This document shows positions 50,603 to 59,420 of a DNA stretch of 64,000 nucleotides, one piece after another. The number at the start of each line of letters is the position of its first letter. Positions within the stretch are counted from its first letter, which is position 1. The position numbers and the translations under genes are program-made. Source of the DNA: Bittarella massiliensis (ex Durand et al. 2017) (GTDB taxonomy: Bacteria > Bacillota > Clostridia > Oscillospirales > Ruminococcaceae). The DNA is taken from the NCBI RefSeq assembly GCF_017566145.1, contig NZ_JABFCL010000001.1, forward strand, positions 62,001 to 126,000. Direction: 5' to 3'. The notes beneath the pieces were generated by a model that searched no databases, was not told the DNA's origin, and saw nothing but the letters and a program-made list of their open reading frames with translations.

Positions 50603-50862
50603 AAAAAACCGGTTGAAAACCGGCATAGCATGCAATATAATAGAAAGGTATGGAGTTTCTGCGACCGCACTTTTGCGGGTACACAGAGCCAGATCCGATA
50701 GCTCTCCACCATGTCACATGATGACAGTCGCAACCTTATTCAGGTCTGCGCCCAGGGGCCCCCTATGCCAAAGGCGTCCCCTTCGGCGGCGTTGCCTTTC
50801 CCACCGGCGTTTGCGGCTTGGCACCTGGCCGGCGGTACTGATCAAAACCGCACCTCTATCTT
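50603..50862 (-). ncRNA. Lysine riboswitch (L box) with terminator
   Basis: On the minus strand the aptamer reads GATAGAGGTGCGG (50860 side), GGGAAAGGC, GCCGAAGGGG, GACTGTCATC and GGTGGAGAGCTATC (50697 side), the conserved blocks of the lysine aptamer in the right order. A terminator CCGGTT-TTC-AACCGG with six T follows (50624-50603). It shuts off asd-dapA-dapB-ACT when lysine is plentiful. Confidence 0.95.
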
Positions 50863-50883
50863 TATCTATATTCAGTTGCTCTT

Positions 50884-50912
50884 ATCATAACACCAGCACC
50901 CGCATCTGTCAA
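50884..50912 (-). promoter_or_regulatory. Sigma-A promoter of the lysine operon
   Basis: Minus strand TTGACA, 17 bases, TATGAT, just upstream of the lysine aptamer. Confidence 0.78.
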
Positions 50913-50939
50913 TTTGAAAAGCAAAGGACTGTACTTGCC

Positions 50940-51974
50940 ATGCTGCGAAAAAGCGATTTTTATTTCGACCTGCCCGAAGAGCGCATCGCTCAAACCCCCA
51001 TCTATCCCCGGGACCACTCCCGGCTCATGCAGCTTGACCGCCACACCGGCGAGATCACCCACCGCCACTTTTACGACATTGCCGAACTGCTCGAGCCCGG
51101 CGACGTGCTGGTGGTCAACGATTCCCGGGTTCTGCCCGCCCGCCTTTACGGACAGAAGTCCGACACCGGTGCCAAGGGAGAGGTTCTGCTGCTCAAACAG
51201 TTGGGTCCCGTCACCCGCTGGGAGTGCCTGGTCAAGCCTGGCCGCAAGCTGAAGACCGGCGTCCGCCTCACCTTTGGCGGGGGGCTACTCACCGGCGAAA
51301 TTACCGAGGTGCGGGACGACGGCAACCGGGTCATCTCCTTTGACTGCAAGGGCGAAGACTTCTACAATCTCCTCGACCAGATCGGCCAGATGCCGCTGCC
51401 CCACTATATCCACGAGGAGCTCAAAGACAGCGAGCGCTATCAGACCGTCTACGCCAGGGAGCGGGGCTCTGCCGCCGCCCCCACCGCCGGTCTCCACTTC
51501 ACCGACGAACTGTTGCAGACCCTCCGCGACAAGGGGGTCATCATCGCCTCGGTCACCCTCCACGTGGGGTTGGGTACCTTTCGCCCGGTGAAGGAGGAGA
51601 ACGTGCTCGAGCACAAGATGCACACCGAGCACTACGTCATCCCCCAGGAGACCGTCGACATCATTGAGCGCTGCAAGGCAGAGGGGCACCGGGTCATTTC
51701 GGTGGGGACCACCAGCACCCGAACCCTTGAGTCCTGCTACCAAAAAAACGGCAGGTTGACGGCCTTTTCCGACGACACCGACATTTTCATCTACCCCGGC
51801 TATCAGTTTGGAGTCATCGACGGACTCATCACCAATTTCCACCTGCCCGAAAGCACCCTCATCATGCTGGTGAGCGCCCTCGCTGGGCGGGAAAATGTGC
51901 TGCATGCCTACCGGGTGGCGGTGGAGGAGAAATACCGCTTTTACAGTTTTGGCGATGCCATGTTTATCCTCTGA
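50940..51974 (+). CDS. queA: tRNA preQ1(34) S-adenosylmethionine ribosyltransferase-isomerase QueA
   Basis: 344 aa. Transfers the ribosyl part of SAM to preQ1 at tRNA position 34, giving epoxyqueuosine. Seen: [61 protein letters not shown]-like [19 protein letters not shown], and [22 protein letters not shown] 50940 has only a weak AAAGGAC site. It is divergent from the lysine operon. Confidence 0.96.
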   Translation: MLRKSDFYFDLPEERIAQTPIYPRDHSRLMQLDRHTGEITHRHFYDIAELLEPGDVLVVNDSRVLPARLYGQKSDTGAKGEVLLLKQLGPVTRWECLVKPGRKLKTGVRLTFGGGLLTGEITEVRDDGNRVISFDCKGEDFYNLLDQIGQMPLPHYIHEELKDSERYQTVYARERGSAAAPTAGLHFTDELLQTLRDKGVIIASVTLHVGLGTFRPVKEENVLEHKMHTEHYVIPQETVDIIERCKAEGHRVISVGTTSTRTLESCYQKNGRLTAFSDDTDIFIYPGYQFGVIDGLITNFHLPESTLIMLVSALAGRENVLHAYRVAVEEKYRFYSFGDAMFIL

Positions 51975-51989
51975 TCCCCTCTTTTCGAC

Positions 51990-52030
51990 AAAAAAGCGCT
52001 GCTCCCCGCTTGTGGGGAGCAGCGCTTTTT
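51990..52030. terminator. Bidirectional terminator after queA
   Basis: AAAGCGCTGCTCCCC / GGGGAGCAGCGCTTT with A and T runs on either side; serves queA and the convergent ferredoxin-like gene. Confidence 0.9.
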
Positions 52031-52045
52031 CAGCTGGTAAAGGCG

Positions 52046-52639
52046 TCAGCAGCAGTACCCGGGCAGCACCTCGCCCTCGGTGGAAATCACCGCCACCCGG
52101 CAGGGGATCTCCTTTCCGCAGCGCTCCAGCGCGCATTTGACCGCCTGCTCCATTTTGCCGCAACAGGGGACTTCCATCCGCACCACCTGAATGCTGCGGA
52201 GGTCGTTTCGGGCCAGGATCTCGGTGAGTTTCTCTGCGTAGTCCCCCTCGTCCAACTTGGGGCAGCCGATGAGGGTGAGCTTCCCCCTGATAAAGCGCTG
52301 GTGAAAGTCGCCGTAGGCATAGGCGGTACAGTCGGCTGCAATCAGCAGATCCGCCCCATCAAAGTAAGGGGCGTCCACCGGGGCCAACTTGATCTGCACC
52401 GGCCACTGGGAGAGCTCGCTGCCGCGGACAGCCACCCCTTCCCAATCTGTTCCCCTGGTGGCTATGGTCCGCGACTGGCTGCCCGGGCAGCCGCAGGGAA
52501 GGGGGGGCTCCTCCTCCGCCTGTTTGGCTTGGGCGGCCTTGACCGCCGCCGCGTCATAAGCTGGTGCTTCCCTCTCTTCAGTTGAAATTTCAACAAAGCG
52601 GACACAGGTAAATGTTTTTTTGCTGCGCACGGGCGTCAA
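52046..52639 (-). CDS. C-terminal part of a ferredoxin-like iron-sulfur protein, N-terminus lost
   Basis: 197 aa. The C-terminal domain is intact: CGCPGSQSRT, WPVQIKLAPVDAPYFDGADLLIAADCTAYAY, TLIGCPKLDEGDYAEKLTEIL, MEVPCCGKMEQAVK. In relatives this domain follows an N-terminal 2[4Fe-4S] ferredoxin part; here that part is missing and the first 17 residues look unrelated. No ribosome site is evident before the ATG. It faces a truncated Crp/Fnr gene, and the two overlap at their 5' ends. I think it is a truncated, possibly non-functional gene. Confidence 0.72.
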   Translation of the reverse strand: MTPVRSKKTFTCVRFVEISTEEREAPAYDAAAVKAAQAKQAEEEPPLPCGCPGSQSRTIATRGTDWEGVAVRGSELSQWPVQIKLAPVDAPYFDGADLLIAADCTAYAYGDFHQRFIRGKLTLIGCPKLDEGDYAEKLTEILARNDLRSIQVVRMEVPCCGKMEQAVKCALERCGKEIPCRVAVISTEGEVLPGYCC

Positions 52640-52929
52640 GCGGGAAGAGAAGGGGGATTTATCCGTGCACCGTCTGCCAGAACTGCCGCCTTCGCCGCAA
52701 CCGCAAGATCGGCCATCTGTCCAAGCGCACCACCCGCGAAAAGCTTCTCTCCCACCTCTCTGAGCAGGCCGCCCTCCAGGGGAGCGAACACTTTTTGATT
52801 CCCTTTGACCAACAGCAGCTGGCCGACTACCTCTGTGTCGAGCGCAGCGGCCTCTCCGTCGCCCTTAACCGCCTTCAGTTCTTCCTTTGCGGCCCTTTGG
52901 AAGACAGGGCGGGCAGAGGGGAGCGCTAA
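52612..52929 (+). pseudogene. Crp/Fnr-family regulator remnant (5' truncated, 3' degraded)
   Basis: The middle of this frame, NRKIGHLSKRTTREKLLSHLSEQA ... IPFDQQQLADYLCVERSGLSVALNRLQ, matches the DNA-binding domain of Crp/Fnr regulators (HTH recognition helix Q-x-L-A-D-Y-L-x-V-x-R-S). The whole cyclic-nucleotide-binding domain (about 150 residues) is absent, and after LNRLQ the frame runs into unrelated sequence instead of the wing. The upstream part of the frame is Cys/Arg-rich and looks random. Confidence 0.75.
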
Positions 52930-52967
52930 AGGGGCCTGCAGGGACGGCAGGGCAGGTACCCTCTTGC

Positions 52968-53017
52968 AAAAAAACCGGCAGGCGCTGCGGCAAAGAATAC
53001 CGCGGCGCCTGCCGGCT
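52968..53017 (-). terminator. Terminator of the alanine/sodium symporter gene
   Basis: CCGGCAGGCGC...GCGCCTGCCGG stem, with seven T on the minus strand. Confidence 0.85.
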
Positions 53018-53072
53018 TTGCAGAGAAGTCACAGCTCCTGAAAAACGCCTTTTTCAGCAACTTTTATCCATT

Positions 53073-54515
53073 CTATGGGTCTTTTCTGGCCGCTCGCTTC
53101 TGCGCCCTTAAGGCCCGTTTTTCGGCCCTTTGAGGGATCAGAACGCGTTCTTGGTAGTCCCGACATTCCCGGGCTACCACCCCGCTGAGGGCGAGCAGAC
53201 AGATCAAGTTGGGAATAGCCATCAGCCCGTTCATGGTGTCCGAAATGTTCCAGACCACCTGCAGCGAAGTGGTGGCCCCCACAAAGGTCACCAGGGAGAA
53301 GAGAAGCCGGTAGAGGTAGTTGGCCGCCCGAGAGTGCACCAGGTATTCCAGCGACTTCTCTCCGTAATACTCCCACCCCAGGATGGTGGAGAAGGCAAAA
53401 AGGGCGATGCCCACCGTGACGATCATCCCCCCCACGTCACCGAGGGCAGTGCGAAAGGCGGCAATGGTCAAGTTGACCCCGTCGAGCAGCTTGCCGTCAG
53501 ACCCCATCGTTCCCAACACCCCCGAAGAGGCGATGGCCAGTCCAGTCACCGAACAGACCACCAGGGTGTCAAAAAAGGTGCCGGTCATGTTGATGTAGCC
53601 CTGGCGGGAAGGGTGATTGGTCTTAGCGGCAGCGGCCGCAATAGGGGCTGAACCCAACCCCGCCTCGTTGGAAAAAACCCCGCGCGCCACCCCCCAGCGC
53701 ATGGCGGAGAGGACGGTGGCGGTGATGGTGCCGCCCACCCCGCCGGCCACAGCGGCGGGGGAGAAAGCCATCCGCACGATTTCGGCCAATCCCTGGGGCA
53801 GGTTGCCGGCGTTGAGGGCGATCACCGCAATACCGGCAACAAAGTAAAAGACAGCCATCACCGGTACAATGACCCCGCAGACCTTGCCGATGGACTGAAT
53901 CCCCCCCACCAGCACCACGCCCACCAATAGGGCCAGAACCAGACCGGTTACCCAGGTGGGCACCCCAAAGGTTGAGCCCACCGCGTCGGAGATGGAGTTT
54001 GCCTGGGTCAGATTGCCGATGCCAAAGGAGGCCAACACGGCAAACAGGGCGAAGAGAAAAGCCAGCACCGCGCCGATCCAGCGGATGGGGAAGCCGTCGC
54101 GCAGGGCGTACATCGGCCCGCCCGCCATCTCGCCGCTCTTTGTTTTGACCCGGTATTTTACGGCCAACACGCTTTCGGCGTACTTGGTGGAGAGCCCGAA
54201 AAGGGCGCTGACCCACATCCACACCAGAGCTCCCGGACCGCCCAACACCATGGCCGTGGCCACCCCGACGATATTGCCGGTGCCGATGGTGGCCGCCAGA
54301 GCGGTCATCAGCGACTGAAAGGCAGAGATGTCCCCCTCTCCGCCGGCGGCCTTTTTCTCCCGTGAAAAGACCGATTTCAGGGCATGCCCCAGGTTTCGCC
54401 AGGGGAGAAAGCCCAGCCGCAGGGTCAAAAAGACGCCAGTCCCCACCAGGAGCACCAACATCACCGGGCCCCAGACGAAATCGTTGACCGCTTTGATGAT
54501 CGGTTCCACTCCCAT
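53073..54515 (-). CDS. Sodium:alanine symporter family protein (AGCS)
   Basis: 480 aa with about 11 membrane helices. Seen: FLTLRLGFLPWRNLGHALK, the AGCS signature ALAATIGTGNIVGVATAM, GGPGALVWMWVSALFGLSTKYAE, and MRWGVARGVFSNEAGLGSAPIAAAAA. It takes up alanine or glycine with sodium. ATG 54515 follows GAGGAG; the frame upstream is a shadow. The C-terminal tail is very basic. Confidence 0.95.
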   Translation of the reverse strand: MGVEPIIKAVNDFVWGPVMLVLLVGTGVFLTLRLGFLPWRNLGHALKSVFSREKKAAGGEGDISAFQSLMTALAATIGTGNIVGVATAMVLGGPGALVWMWVSALFGLSTKYAESVLAVKYRVKTKSGEMAGGPMYALRDGFPIRWIGAVLAFLFALFAVLASFGIGNLTQANSISDAVGSTFGVPTWVTGLVLALLVGVVLVGGIQSIGKVCGVIVPVMAVFYFVAGIAVIALNAGNLPQGLAEIVRMAFSPAAVAGGVGGTITATVLSAMRWGVARGVFSNEAGLGSAPIAAAAAKTNHPSRQGYINMTGTFFDTLVVCSVTGLAIASSGVLGTMGSDGKLLDGVNLTIAAFRTALGDVGGMIVTVGIALFAFSTILGWEYYGEKSLEYLVHSRAANYLYRLLFSLVTFVGATTSLQVVWNISDTMNGLMAIPNLICLLALSGVVARECRDYQERVLIPQRAEKRALRAQKRAARKDP

Positions 54516-54597
54516 TTTTTCACTCCTCTCAAACCGCCCTTCCCAGCCCTGCCTTCCTGGGGCTTGGGCGAGGGGAGCGGTCCATTTGCTGCGTCCC

Positions 54598-54627
54598 ATT
54601 ATAACAAACTCGCCCCTCCTTGTCGAA
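54598..54627 (-). promoter_or_regulatory. Sigma-A promoter of the symporter gene
   Basis: Minus strand TTCGAC, 18 bases, TATAAT, about 85 bases before the start. Confidence 0.55.
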
Positions 54628-54675
54628 TCACCGCCCAAGAGGGGAGGGGAAAGAGATTCTAAAGGAGTGGACAAA

Positions 54676-54704
54676 TTGACTTTTGGCCGCCAAATGTCTA
54701 TAAT
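54676..54704 (+). promoter_or_regulatory. Sigma-A promoter of tgt
   Basis: TTGACT, 17 bases, TATAAT, about 57 bases before tgt. Confidence 0.8.
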
Positions 54705-54758
54705 AATGGCCTGTATGAACCGGCGTCCCCACTGGGGTGCGCCCAGACAAGGAAGTGA

Positions 54759-55892
<1,134 letters not shown>

Positions 55893-55932
55893 AGCAGAAG
55901 ATGTGAACAGCGCGTGAAGATTTGCAAACTGG

Positions 55933-55961
55933 TTGAAAAAACGGCCAATCAATAGTATAAT
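55933..55961 (+). promoter_or_regulatory. Sigma-A promoter of yajC
   Basis: TTGAAA, 17 bases, TATAAT, 36 bases before yajC, so yajC is not only dependent on the tgt promoter. Confidence 0.75.
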
Positions 55962-55996
55962 GAAAATACTGTAATTTTTTTGGAGGGAAACGATCA

Positions 55997-56356
55997 ATGT
56001 CAAATTTGTTTTTACTGGAGGCCGCCGGCGGCACCAACATGCTGATGACCTTCCTGCCCATGATCCTCATCCTGATCATCTTCTACTTCATGCTCATCCG
56101 TCCCCAGAGCAAGAAGGACAAGGCCCTGAAGAAGATGCGCGACGAACTGCAGGTTGCAGATGAGATCACCACCATCGGCGGAATTGTCGGCCGCGTCCTC
56201 TCCATCAAAGAGGACACCGTTCTCTTTGAGACGGGCAGCGACCGCACCAAACTGCGGGTCAAAAAATGGGCTGTGCAGGAAGTGGAGAAACTCGCCGACC
56301 CCATTGACAACAGCGAGTCCAAGGAAAAAGAGAAGGACAAAAAAGAGAAGAAGTAG
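55997..56356 (+). CDS. yajC: Preprotein translocase subunit YajC
   Basis: 119 aa. One membrane helix (MLMTFLPMILILIIFYFMLI) with the motif FYFMLIRPQSKKDKALKKM, then the domain LQVADEITTIGGIVGRVLSIKEDTVLFETG. The C-terminus is a run of Lys and Glu. It binds SecDF. In this genome it is with tgt, away from secDF. Confidence 0.94.
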   Translation: MSNLFLLEAAGGTNMLMTFLPMILILIIFYFMLIRPQSKKDKALKKMRDELQVADEITTIGGIVGRVLSIKEDTVLFETGSDRTKLRVKKWAVQEVEKLADPIDNSESKEKEKDKKEKK

Positions 56357-56370
56357 TGATTTCGCTCCTT

Positions 56371-56411
56371 CCGGCCGGTTTCCGCGCAAACGCGGGCCGG
56401 CCGCTTTTTTT
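56371..56411 (+). terminator. Terminator after yajC
   Basis: CCGGCCGGTTTCCGCG / CGCGGGCCGGCCG stem, CAAA loop, seven T. Confidence 0.88.
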
Positions 56412-56458
56412 GCCACAGGAGGCAGGGTCGAGGAGACGGCGTGCCCGCTCCCGGGCCG

Positions 56459-56487
56459 GTATAATGGACGGCGCGGGCACATAGACT
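56459..56487 (+). promoter_or_regulatory. Candidate sigma-E promoter before the TIGR04086-like gene
   Basis: GTATAAT, 14 bases, CATAGACT. Both elements and the spacing fit the mother-cell sigma-E consensus. The TATAAT here looks like a sigma-A -10 at first, but no -35 is present upstream of it. Confidence 0.55.
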
Positions 56488-56516
56488 GTACCAAAGTCTA
56501 AAGACGGAGGGAACAG

Positions 56517-56942
56517 ATGATGCGCACAGGGGAGCGAACCGCGGCAAAGGGGCCGATCAAAACAGAGGGTGGCAGTTTTATCAAACACTGGCTCATCGGC
56601 GTTGGCGCCGGGCTTTTGGGCACGGCTCTCGCCCTGGCGATCTTTGCCTTCACCATGACCTTGCACGATTTCGGCGGCCCCGTTTTCATTGCCGGCACCA
56701 CCGCTATTCTGGCACTGGGTGGCTTTTTGGCGGGGCTTGTCGCCGCTCGCATCCGCCGGCAAAACGGAATGGCCATCGGCGCCCTGTCGGGGGCGCTGCT
56801 CTATCTGCTCTATCTCGGACTCTCCCTGCTCACCTTTGGGCTCGCCTTCGGCCCCATGGCCATCACCAAACTGGCCATCTGTGTCATTCCCGCCTGTTTG
56901 GGCGGCGTGTGGGGGGTCAACTACCGCAAAAAGCACCGCTGA
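56517..56942 (+). CDS. TIGR04086/YrzE-like small membrane protein
   Basis: 141 aa with four membrane helices after a basic head. Seen: GVGAGLLGTALALAIFAFTMT, ILALGGFLAGLVAARIRRQNGMAIGALSGALLYLL and VIPACLGGVWGVN. This is the pattern of the TIGR04086 family, common in Clostridia next to yajC. Function unknown. A possible sigma-E promoter suggests expression in the mother cell. Confidence 0.82.
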   Translation: MMRTGERTAAKGPIKTEGGSFIKHWLIGVGAGLLGTALALAIFAFTMTLHDFGGPVFIAGTTAILALGGFLAGLVAARIRRQNGMAIGALSGALLYLLYLGLSLLTFGLAFGPMAITKLAICVIPACLGGVWGVNYRKKHR

Positions 56943-56968
56943 TACAGCGCTTCATTCAAATCGTTCAC

Positions 56969-57015
56969 CGGGCACACCGCTTCTTTGTGAGATGGGTGCC
57001 CGCCTTTTCTGTTTT
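56969..57015 (+). terminator. Weak terminator after the TIGR04086-like gene
   Basis: CGGGCAC...GTGCCCG with a 20-base loop, then a T-rich tract interrupted by C and G. Confidence 0.5.
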
Positions 57016-57050
57016 GAGGCAAAGGGCCCCTTTTGGAGAGCATTTGGCCC

Positions 57051-57079
57051 TTGTAATTTTGTCTTTCAAGGGGTATAGT
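57051..57079 (+). promoter_or_regulatory. Possible sigma-A promoter in the gap before spoIIM
   Basis: TTGTAA, 17 bases, TATAGT. The 280-base gap (56943-57221) holds this, the weak terminator and a sigma-E-like promoter; I see no gene in it. Confidence 0.4.
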
Positions 57080-57168
57080 AGTTTCCATAATCTCGGCTTC
57101 ACCCGCCCTGTTTCCACCCCCGCCTTCCTGTCTGGGTTTGAAAGGGGATAGGAGGGTGGGAGAGCTTG

Positions 57169-57197
57169 TACTAATCCTCCTTTCTCCCTCATAGACT
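57169..57197 (+). promoter_or_regulatory. Candidate sigma-E promoter of the spoIIM-like gene
   Basis: TACTAAT, 14 bases, CATAGACT. The -35 matches in five of seven positions. The -10 and next bases (CATAGACTGTA) are identical to those at 56480. In B. subtilis spoIIM is sigma-E-dependent. Confidence 0.5.
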
Positions 57198-57221
57198 GTA
57201 TCGAACAGGAGGGAAAAGAAG

Positions 57222-57848
57222 ATGAGACGTACAAGACATCCGGCCCGGCGGCCCCACCGAAACCGGCGGGGAAGCGCCGTCAACCCACTGCTGTTGAGCC
57301 TGGCGATCACCTTTGTGCTGGGCTGTGTCGCAGGGTCTCTGCTGGTGCCCGGCCTGCCCTGGACAGAGGTGGGCGGTGACGCCCCGGCCTGTGCATGGGT
57401 CCGGTGCGCCATCAGCAGCCGCTGGCAGGACGTGCTCTCCCAGGGCATTCTGGCGCCGCTGGTCATCCTTTTAGGGCTCTACGGCTCCTCGTTCAGCGGC
57501 ATTGGCGTGCCATTTTGCTACCTCTTTTTGGCGGTGCAGGGGGTCTCTACCGGGCTTACCGGGGGCTATCTCTATTTCTATCACGGGGTGTCGGGGGCTG
57601 TCTTCAACCTTCTCATTCTGCTGATGCCCGCTGTTCTGTGTGCCGGCGCCCTCCTTCTCTTCGCCCGAAACTGCGCAGGGGTCTCCTACCTCGTCTGCAA
57701 AGACCTCTTCTGGGGAGAGAAGGAGGAGCTGGGGCCGCCCTTCCGCCGCCTCACCCACAGTCTGGGGGTTGCCGCCGCTTTGATTGTTGCCTCTGCGGTT
57801 CTCAAGCTACTGTGCTTCTGGGCGTTCTCCTCGTACATACAGGTGTGA
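57222..57848 (+). CDS. spoIIM: Stage II sporulation protein M-like membrane protein
   Basis: 208 aa with a very Arg-rich head (residues 1-17), then about five membrane helices. The middle has the SpoIIM/DUF95 pattern: GLYGSSFSGIGVPFCYLFLAVQGVSTGLTGGYLYFYHG followed by a run ending LMPAVLCAGALLLFA. SpoIIM helps the SpoIIDMP machine remodel septal peptidoglycan in engulfment. The place before a xerD-like gene fits the spoIIM-xerD order in Firmicutes. The match is by pattern, so the name is likely rather than certain. Confidence 0.65.
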   Translation: MRRTRHPARRPHRNRRGSAVNPLLLSLAITFVLGCVAGSLLVPGLPWTEVGGDAPACAWVRCAISSRWQDVLSQGILAPLVILLGLYGSSFSGIGVPFCYLFLAVQGVSTGLTGGYLYFYHGVSGAVFNLLILLMPAVLCAGALLLFARNCAGVSYLVCKDLFWGEKEELGPPFRRLTHSLGVAAALIVASAVLKLLCFWAFSSYIQV

Positions 57849-57917
57849 GGGGAAAATGGCCGGCAGTCGGCGGTTACCGCCTAAAAAACAAGATAAAAAG
57901 GGAAGGGAAGGAGCGCA

Positions 57918-58832
57918 ATGTACTCCATTGCTGAACAGTTTGCCGCCCATCTCTGCGGCAGGGTCTCCACCGGCACCTCGCGTGCCTACCTGTCCGATGT
58001 AAACGGCTTTTTACAGGCCATCTCCTTTGCTGGAAACACCGATGCCATTACCGACGGCGCTATCGAGGCCTATTTGAGCGCACTGCGCGAACAGGGCCTC
58101 AAGCCGGCTACTTTAAACCGCAAGGTCTCCTCCATCAATGCCTTTGTCAAATACCTTAAACAGGCAGAACTGGTGGGGTACGGCCAGGTGCAGACCCAGG
58201 CGCTGGCCGTGCAGAACTACCTGCGCCCCTTTCCCGAGTTTCTCTCCCCCGCCGATGTCGATCGCCTTTTGCAGGCTCCCGACCTATCCACCCCCACCGG
58301 GCTGAGGGACCGCGCCATGATGGAACTGATCTACGCCTCTGGCATTCAGGTCAAAGAATTGCTGGCCCTGCACCCCTGGCAAATCAACTTTAAAAAAAGC
58401 CGCCTTGCAGTGGAGGGAAAGGACGGCACACATCGGAGTGTTCCCCTCTATCCCCAGTGCCTGCAGCTGCTACAGCGCTATTGCAGAGAAGTTTTGCCCG
58501 CCCTTCCATCCGCCGGAGAGGGCACTTCTCAAGACCTTCTCTTTCGCAATTTAGAAGGCAGGTCTCTTTCACGACAGGGGTTTTGCAAACAGGTGCGAAA
58601 GTATGCAGCCAAGGCTGGACTGGGGGAAGGGGCCACTGCCAAAGCCCTGCGCCAGTCCTTTGCGGCCCACCTCCTCCAGAGCGGAGCTCCCATTCAAAAC
58701 GTACAGGTGCTGGTGGGGCACCTCACCCCCCAGTCCACCGCTTTTTACCACAACGCCGTTCGACATGCGGCTCGCACCTCTTACAAAAAACACCACCCAA
58801 AGGCCAAGCCCGGGGAAGAGAAGAAGCCATGA
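57918..58832 (+). CDS. XerD-like tyrosine recombinase with substituted catalytic residues
   Basis: 304 aa, full length, with an N-terminal SAM-like DNA-binding domain (TSRAYLSDVNGFLQ) and a C-terminal catalytic fold. Catalytic positions by alignment to XerD: the first Arg (G-x-R-V-x-E-L) is Gln144 (GIQVKEL); Lys168 is kept (GKDGTHR); His of H-x-x-R is Lys242 (AKALRQS); Arg245, His268 (VGHLTPQ) and Tyr277 (FYHNA) are kept. So two of six key residues are lost, yet the frame is intact. It is in the xerD place after spoIIM. It overlaps the kinase gene by 4 bases. It may be a non-cleaving partner. Confidence 0.85.
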   Translation: MYSIAEQFAAHLCGRVSTGTSRAYLSDVNGFLQAISFAGNTDAITDGAIEAYLSALREQGLKPATLNRKVSSINAFVKYLKQAELVGYGQVQTQALAVQNYLRPFPEFLSPADVDRLLQAPDLSTPTGLRDRAMMELIYASGIQVKELLALHPWQINFKKSRLAVEGKDGTHRSVPLYPQCLQLLQRYCREVLPALPSAGEGTSQDLLFRNLEGRSLSRQGFCKQVRKYAAKAGLGEGATAKALRQSFAAHLLQSGAPIQNVQVLVGHLTPQSTAFYHNAVRHAARTSYKKHHPKAKPGEEKKP

Positions 58833-59341
58833 AAAAACAATTGATCGTCGTCAACGGCACTATGGGGGTAGGGAAGACCGCCACCTGTCAGGCTCTCAAA
58901 AAGATGGTGACGCCCAGTGTCTTTCTCGACGGGGACTGGTGCTGGGACATGGAACCCTTTGTCGTCAGCGAGGAAAACAAGAAAATGGTGATGGAAAACA
59001 TCGCCTTTCTCCTTCGCAACTTTCTGCAAAACAGCAGTCTGCAATACGTCCTCTTCGGCTGGGTCATCCACCAGAGGGCGATCCTCGACGACCTGCTGGG
59101 CCGGCTTGCCGGACTCCCTTTTGACTGCCGGGTATTCACCCTTGTCTGCACCCCAGAAACCCTGCGAATTCGCCTGCAAAGGGATGTGGAGCGGGGACTT
59201 CGCACGGCCGGTGTCATTCCCCGCAGTCTCGACCGGCTGCCCCTTTATGGACAGATGGGGACGAAAAAGATCGATGTCAGCCGGATTACTGCCCGCGAAG
59301 CGGCCGCAGAGATTGCCCAGCAGATCACCGTACGTCCTTGA
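58829..59341 (+). CDS. Small P-loop nucleotide kinase-like protein
   Basis: 170 aa. Walker A in VVNGTMGVGKTATCQAL, a lid-like or base-binding region DGDWCWDMEPFVVSEENKKMVMENI, and RIRLQRDVERG with arginines as in nucleotide or shikimate-type kinases. It resembles small AAA/kinase proteins of Firmicutes; substrate unknown. It overlaps the degenerate recombinase stop (ATGA) and so is translationally coupled to it. The longer upstream frame is a shadow. Confidence 0.8.
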   Translation: MKKQLIVVNGTMGVGKTATCQALKKMVTPSVFLDGDWCWDMEPFVVSEENKKMVMENIAFLLRNFLQNSSLQYVLFGWVIHQRAILDDLLGRLAGLPFDCRVFTLVCTPETLRIRLQRDVERGLRTAGVIPRSLDRLPLYGQMGTKKIDVSRITAREAAAEIAQQITVRP

Positions 59342-59368
59342 TCGCCTTTTTGCATTGTCGGACAACCT

Positions 59369-59416
59369 AAAGCGATCCCTTTCCAGAGACGCCTGCACTG
59401 GGAGGGGATCGCTTTT
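59369..59416. terminator. Bidirectional terminator between the kinase gene and xer
   Basis: AAAGCGATCCC / GGGATCGCTTT stem with T runs on either side. Confidence 0.85.
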
Positions 59417-59420
59417 GCTT

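Noticed and set aside
56460-56465. TATAAT as a sigma-A -10 before the TIGR04086-like gene
   Set aside because: No -35 lies 16-18 bases upstream. The bases fit better as the -35 of a sigma-E promoter.
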